From assembly GCA_003695505.1 (NCBI GenBank), contig RFIY01000296.1:1-13405 (forward strand): DNA of 13,405 nucleotides, read 5' to 3'. The notes beneath the pieces were generated by a model that had not been told where the DNA came from, ran no database searches, and saw only the letters and a program-made list of their open reading frames with translations. The stretch comes from Candidatus Dadabacteria bacterium (GTDB lineage Bacteria; J088). This document shows, one piece after another, positions 13,257 to 13,405 of this stretch. Every line of letters begins with the position of its first letter. Within the stretch, counting starts at the first letter, position 1. Both the position numbers and the translations under genes were made by a program.

Positions 13257-13405
13257 TCAGTCCCGCCGGGCTTCCCGTGCGTCGGCCATCGTGATGCCCC
13301 GTGCGCAAAGCGGTGTGGACATGATCATTTCAAAACGCGACGCGACGGTTGGGTCGTTGACACCGGCCCTGCGCAGTCGTTCATCGAACATCGCCCGCAT
13401 GGCGG
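13257..13405 (-). CDS. C-terminal end of an unrecognised protein (cut by window edge)
   Basis: The minus strand is open from the window edge to a TGA at 13257-13259. It encodes at least 48 residues that end CARGITMADAREARRD. The stop lies 5 nt before the DsbA/HCCA-like gene on the same strand, as expected of an operon partner, and the frame has composition like its neighbours. It contains a charged helix (FDERLRRAG) and a mixed segment RFEMIMSTPLCARG. I do not recognise the family. It could in principle begin at the ATG at 13400 as a 47-residue protein, but a truncated larger gene is more likely. Confidence 0.5.
   Translation of the reverse strand, partial: AMRAMFDERLRRAGVNDPTVASRFEMIMSTPLCARGITMADAREARRD

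Overview
This 13.4 kb window is GC-rich, gene-dense bacterial chromosome with no sign of phage, insertion sequence, CRISPR array, tRNA or rRNA. XerD and MutY closely follow the proteobacterial pattern, GTG starts are common and genes overlap by a few bases. The window therefore suggests a proteobacterium, most likely a gammaproteobacterium. This is inferred from family resemblance, not from a marker gene.

Layout. (A) 1-1276, minus strand: the N-terminal part of a fructosamine-kinase-family protein (cut by the window edge) lies 26 bp downstream of a nitronate monooxygenase gene that has a strong ribosome binding site. (B) 1277-1606: a 330 bp divergent intergenic region with an AT-rich promoter-like patch, a 12 bp perfect palindrome and a possible small leader ORF. 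(C) 1607-7360, plus strand: a tightly packed five-gene run. It encodes a two-subunit 2-oxoacid:ferredoxin oxidoreductase (KorA, a gamma-alpha fusion, and KorB), a MutY-type adenine DNA glycosylase, the tyrosine recombinase XerD, and a short class II CCA/poly(A)-polymerase-family nucleotidyltransferase. Every junction is a 2 bp gap or an 8-16 nt overlap. (D) 7449-8006, plus strand: an unrecognised 185-residue protein behind a possible terminator hairpin. (E) 8016-13405, minus strand: a second packed run. In transcription order it holds the tail of an unrecognised gene (cut by the window edge), a two-domain DsbA/2-hydroxychromene-2-carboxylate-isomerase-like protein, a membrane-anchored parvulin-type peptidyl-prolyl isomerase, a HupE/UreJ-family membrane protein, archease, and the RNA ligase RtcB.

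How the genes work together. KorA and KorB make one enzyme that oxidatively decarboxylates a 2-oxoacid (probably 2-oxoglutarate) with coenzyme A and reduces ferredoxin. Archease activates RtcB, which joins RNA ends bearing 2',3'-cyclic phosphate or 3'-phosphate to 5'-OH. All RtcB metal ligands, the guanylylated histidine and the C-terminal lysine are present. The most interesting features are organisational: central-carbon Fe-S enzyme genes overlap DNA-maintenance genes in one run, and the RtcB-archease pair ends an operon of envelope-directed genes. I found no clearly new defence or mobile system. The best candidates for new biology are the unrecognised protein at 7449-8006, the short nucleotidyltransferase, and the two operon pairings.
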